In this document: one piece after another, positions 6,507-6,633 of the stretch
Layout of the letters: each line of letters opens with the position of its first letter
How positions within the stretch are numbered: the stretch's first letter is position 1
Origin: Anaerolineae bacterium
GTDB lineage: Bacteria > Chloroflexota > Anaerolineae > Aggregatilineales > UBA3940
Length of the DNA: 6,633 bases
Direction of reading: 5' to 3'
NCBI GenBank assembly: GCA_016926985.1
Contig: JAFGNO010000118.1
Span: 1 to 6,633, forward strand
The notes under the pieces: generated by a model
Seen by the model: the letters and a program-made list of their open reading frames with translations, nothing else
The model's database searches: none
Told to the model about the DNA's origin: nothing
Translations under genes and position numbers: made by a program

Positions 6507-6511
6507 CTCCC
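6507..6511 (-). promoter_or_regulatory. ribosome binding site deciding the SDR start
   Basis: On the minus strand, GGGAG (6511 to 6507), preceded by a run of A, sits 8 bases before the GTG at 6498-6496. This is the best Shine-Dalgarno in the window. It falls inside the extension that the ATG at 6540 would create, which argues that the longer form is not the main product. Confidence 0.6.
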
Positions 6512-6579
6512 TTTTGGCAGTCGGATAAAATCTCGGCCATAACTGCTCAGGACTGATGGTGGAAACAATTCAAACCTGC

Positions 6580-6585
6580 ATAATA
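6580..6585 (-). promoter_or_regulatory. weak candidate -10 element for the SDR gene
   Basis: Minus-strand TATTAT (6585 to 6580) matches the -10 consensus at five of six positions and would give a leader of about 75 bases before GTG 6498. I see no -35 at the right distance, so this is a tentative mark. Confidence 0.2.
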
Positions 6586-6613
6586 TGTGGGTTTTACCTC
6601 TTGCCCTCACCCT

Positions 6614-6633
6614 GGTCGCGCATCTGCGCGACC
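6614..6633. repeat. GC-rich inverted repeat at the window edge
   Basis: Arms GGTCGCGCA (6614-6622) and TGCGCGACC (6625-6633) are exact reverse complements around a 2-base centre. As a hairpin this gives about 8 pairs and a 4-base loop. No T-run follows on the minus strand and the plus-strand continuation is outside the window. It is preceded by CCCTCACCCT (6604-6613), a kind of string often seen in dispersed intergenic palindromes. It could be a REP-like repeat, a terminator of a gene to the right, or an operator. Confidence 0.6.

Noticed and set aside
6071..6556. 161-codon plus-strand open frame opposite the SDR gene
   Set aside because: It is antisense to SDR motifs with strong family support; its Ser/Thr/Ala-rich translation has no domain.

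Overview
The window looks like chromosomal DNA from a GC-rich bacterium, most probably a member of the Chloroflexota (Anaerolineae-like). This rests on the Thr/Pro-rich 'TPTPTETA' extracytoplasmic linker, the caspase plus WD40 architecture, and the style of the kinase, K+ channel and SDR proteins. It is a judgement from protein style; no marker gene is present. There are no rRNA, tRNA, CRISPR or transposon sequences.

Layout. Positions 1-60 may be the tail of an upstream gene, although the kinase frame is also open to the window edge. 62-1729 (+) encodes a membrane histidine kinase whose C-terminus is a complete NADAR/YbiA-type N-glycosidase domain. A candidate terminator and promoter follow. 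1821-3815 (+) encodes a caspase-family (C14) protease joined through one membrane helix to a seven-repeat WD40 propeller. After a 152-bp gap with an AT-rich inverted repeat, 3968-5071 (+) encodes a two-helix K+ channel with a cytoplasmic RCK domain, apparently with an internal start that could make free RCK subunits. Seven bases later, 5079-5690 (+) encodes a YigZ/IMPACT-family protein. 5707-6498 (-) encodes a convergent short-chain dehydrogenase that lacks the usual Tyr-Lys catalytic pair. The window ends inside or at a near-perfect GC-rich palindrome (6614-6633).

How the genes may work together. The channel and the YigZ-family gene look like a short operon. The kinase, the caspase and the channel are co-directional membrane proteins that each join a membrane segment to a regulatory or effector domain. 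NADAR domains and bacterial caspases both occur in conflict and stress systems. A membrane-stress or cell-death module (kinase-NADAR sensor, caspase effector, K+ flux) is therefore a hypothesis worth testing, but co-direction in one window does not prove it. The strongest unusual observation is the histidine kinase-NADAR fusion. The intact motifs of both halves and the absence of an internal start codon at the junction show that it is encoded as one protein.
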